From positions 1 to 61,667 of the forward strand of contig CALXCQ010000089.1 in assembly GCA_944386835.1 (NCBI GenBank): a DNA stretch of 61,667 nucleotides, in the 5' to 3' direction. The stretch is from an uncultured Oscillospiraceae bacterium. GTDB lineage: Bacteria > Bacillota > Clostridia > Oscillospirales > Oscillospiraceae. Below the pieces are notes generated by a model. The model saw only the letters and a program-made list of their open reading frames with translations, had not been told where the DNA came from and made no database searches. Made by a program: the position numbers and the translations under genes. This document shows positions 61,335-61,667 of the stretch, one piece after another. The first letter of the stretch is position 1. Each line of letters begins with the position of its first letter.

Positions 61335-61667
61335 AACTCTTTTGCTTCCCGGTCTTTTTGTTCTGAGCCTATCTCGTCCATCTCCCATTCTGACTTTCCG
61401 TCTCGGAATCACCCCATAAAGATGCCACATTTCCGTTCGCCCTTCCCTTTTATTGACCAAACAAAATGGTCGCTCCCTTCGCATCTGCCCGACGAAGCCT
61501 ACGGTCTGGAACGGAACTGATTGCCCATCTCTACCCGACAAAGACCACGCTTTGAAACGGAACTGGTTGCCCATAAAGGAAGGGAATCGCTCCCCTGTCC
61601 TCATTGTCTTATTTCCAATTGTCCCTCTGAAACACGTAGGCCTGTCCTATTTTTCCGCCGGGTTTTC
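61335..61667. other. Right-edge non-coding stretch with a tandem repeat
   Basis: No recognised gene. Contains two 44-base imperfect direct copies starting CTGCCCGACGAAG (61485-61528) and CTACCCGACAAAG (61531-61574), each ending TTGCCCAT. Short frames on either strand have no motif. Confidence 0.55.

Noticed and set aside
1..61667. CRISPR array or prophage
   Set aside because: No regularly spaced repeats of 24-40 bases were seen; the tandem repeats at 27325 and 61485 have no spacers. No integrase or capsid gene is present.

Overview
The window looks like chromosomal DNA of a Gram-positive, spore-forming-type anaerobe of the class Clostridia, probably Oscillospiraceae-like. Reasons: moderate GC by eye, strong AGGAGG ribosome-binding sites with frequent TTG/GTG starts, a T-box leader on alaS, the RecD2, RNase M5, MltG, YcxB-like, VanZ-like, DUF4317 and DUF4330 proteins, an anaerobe-style IscR/NifS/IscU set, and a Cys-rich protein resembling spore-coat proteins. 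The placement is inference from gene content, not from a database comparison. I see no intact mobile element, prophage or CRISPR array.

Layout. 1-10200: endonuclease IV, a WYL regulator, an Mrp ATPase, and a tightly overlapping minus-strand operon comEC-holA-rnmV-(ABC-F)-(YdcF-like), preceded by a HIT protein. 10300-14500: alaS behind a T-box leader, then divergent YcxB-like and VanZ-like membrane proteins. 14560-18600: minus-strand tagA-like/tmk/mltG/U32 peptidase. 18750-19613: Cys-rich coat-like protein. 19949-25551: surface-polysaccharide block with two glycosyltransferase genes, one of them a natural GT4 plus pyruvyltransferase fusion, divergent from DUF4330 and O-antigen-ligase genes. 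25636-28462: iscU, nifS and iscR with a strikingly marked nifS promoter. 28588-34650: amino acid permease, mreB, comF, recD2 and a small membrane protein. 34789-47022: the core expression block tuf, fusA, rpsG, rpsL, an L7Ae-like protein, rpoC and rpoB. 47340-51914: ECF S component with a structured leader, tRNA-Leu, rsmE, two membrane proteins (one a MOP flippase), and a tiny Cys-rich protein. 51954-56137: a six-gene racemase plus multi-subunit flavin/iron-sulfur dehydrogenase operon. 56138-61667: gene-poor, eroded DNA with tRNA-Thr, a decayed response regulator, DUF4317, glutaminase and an IS3-type end fragment.

How the parts work together. Most of the window is housekeeping: DNA repair and uptake (nfo, comEC, comF, recD2, holA), translation and transcription (alaS, str operon, rpoBC, rsmE, tRNAs) and envelope building (mltG, mreB, tagA-like, glycosyltransferases, O-antigen ligase, flippase). 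The least ordinary parts are: the dehydrogenase operon, which would racemise an amino acid and then oxidise one enantiomer through a flavin/Fe-S complex; the nifS promoter with two identical-geometry inverted repeats TTCCTA-N9-TAGGAA; the roughly 100-nt nested RNA structure in front of the ECF transporter gene; and the GT4-pyruvyltransferase fusion.
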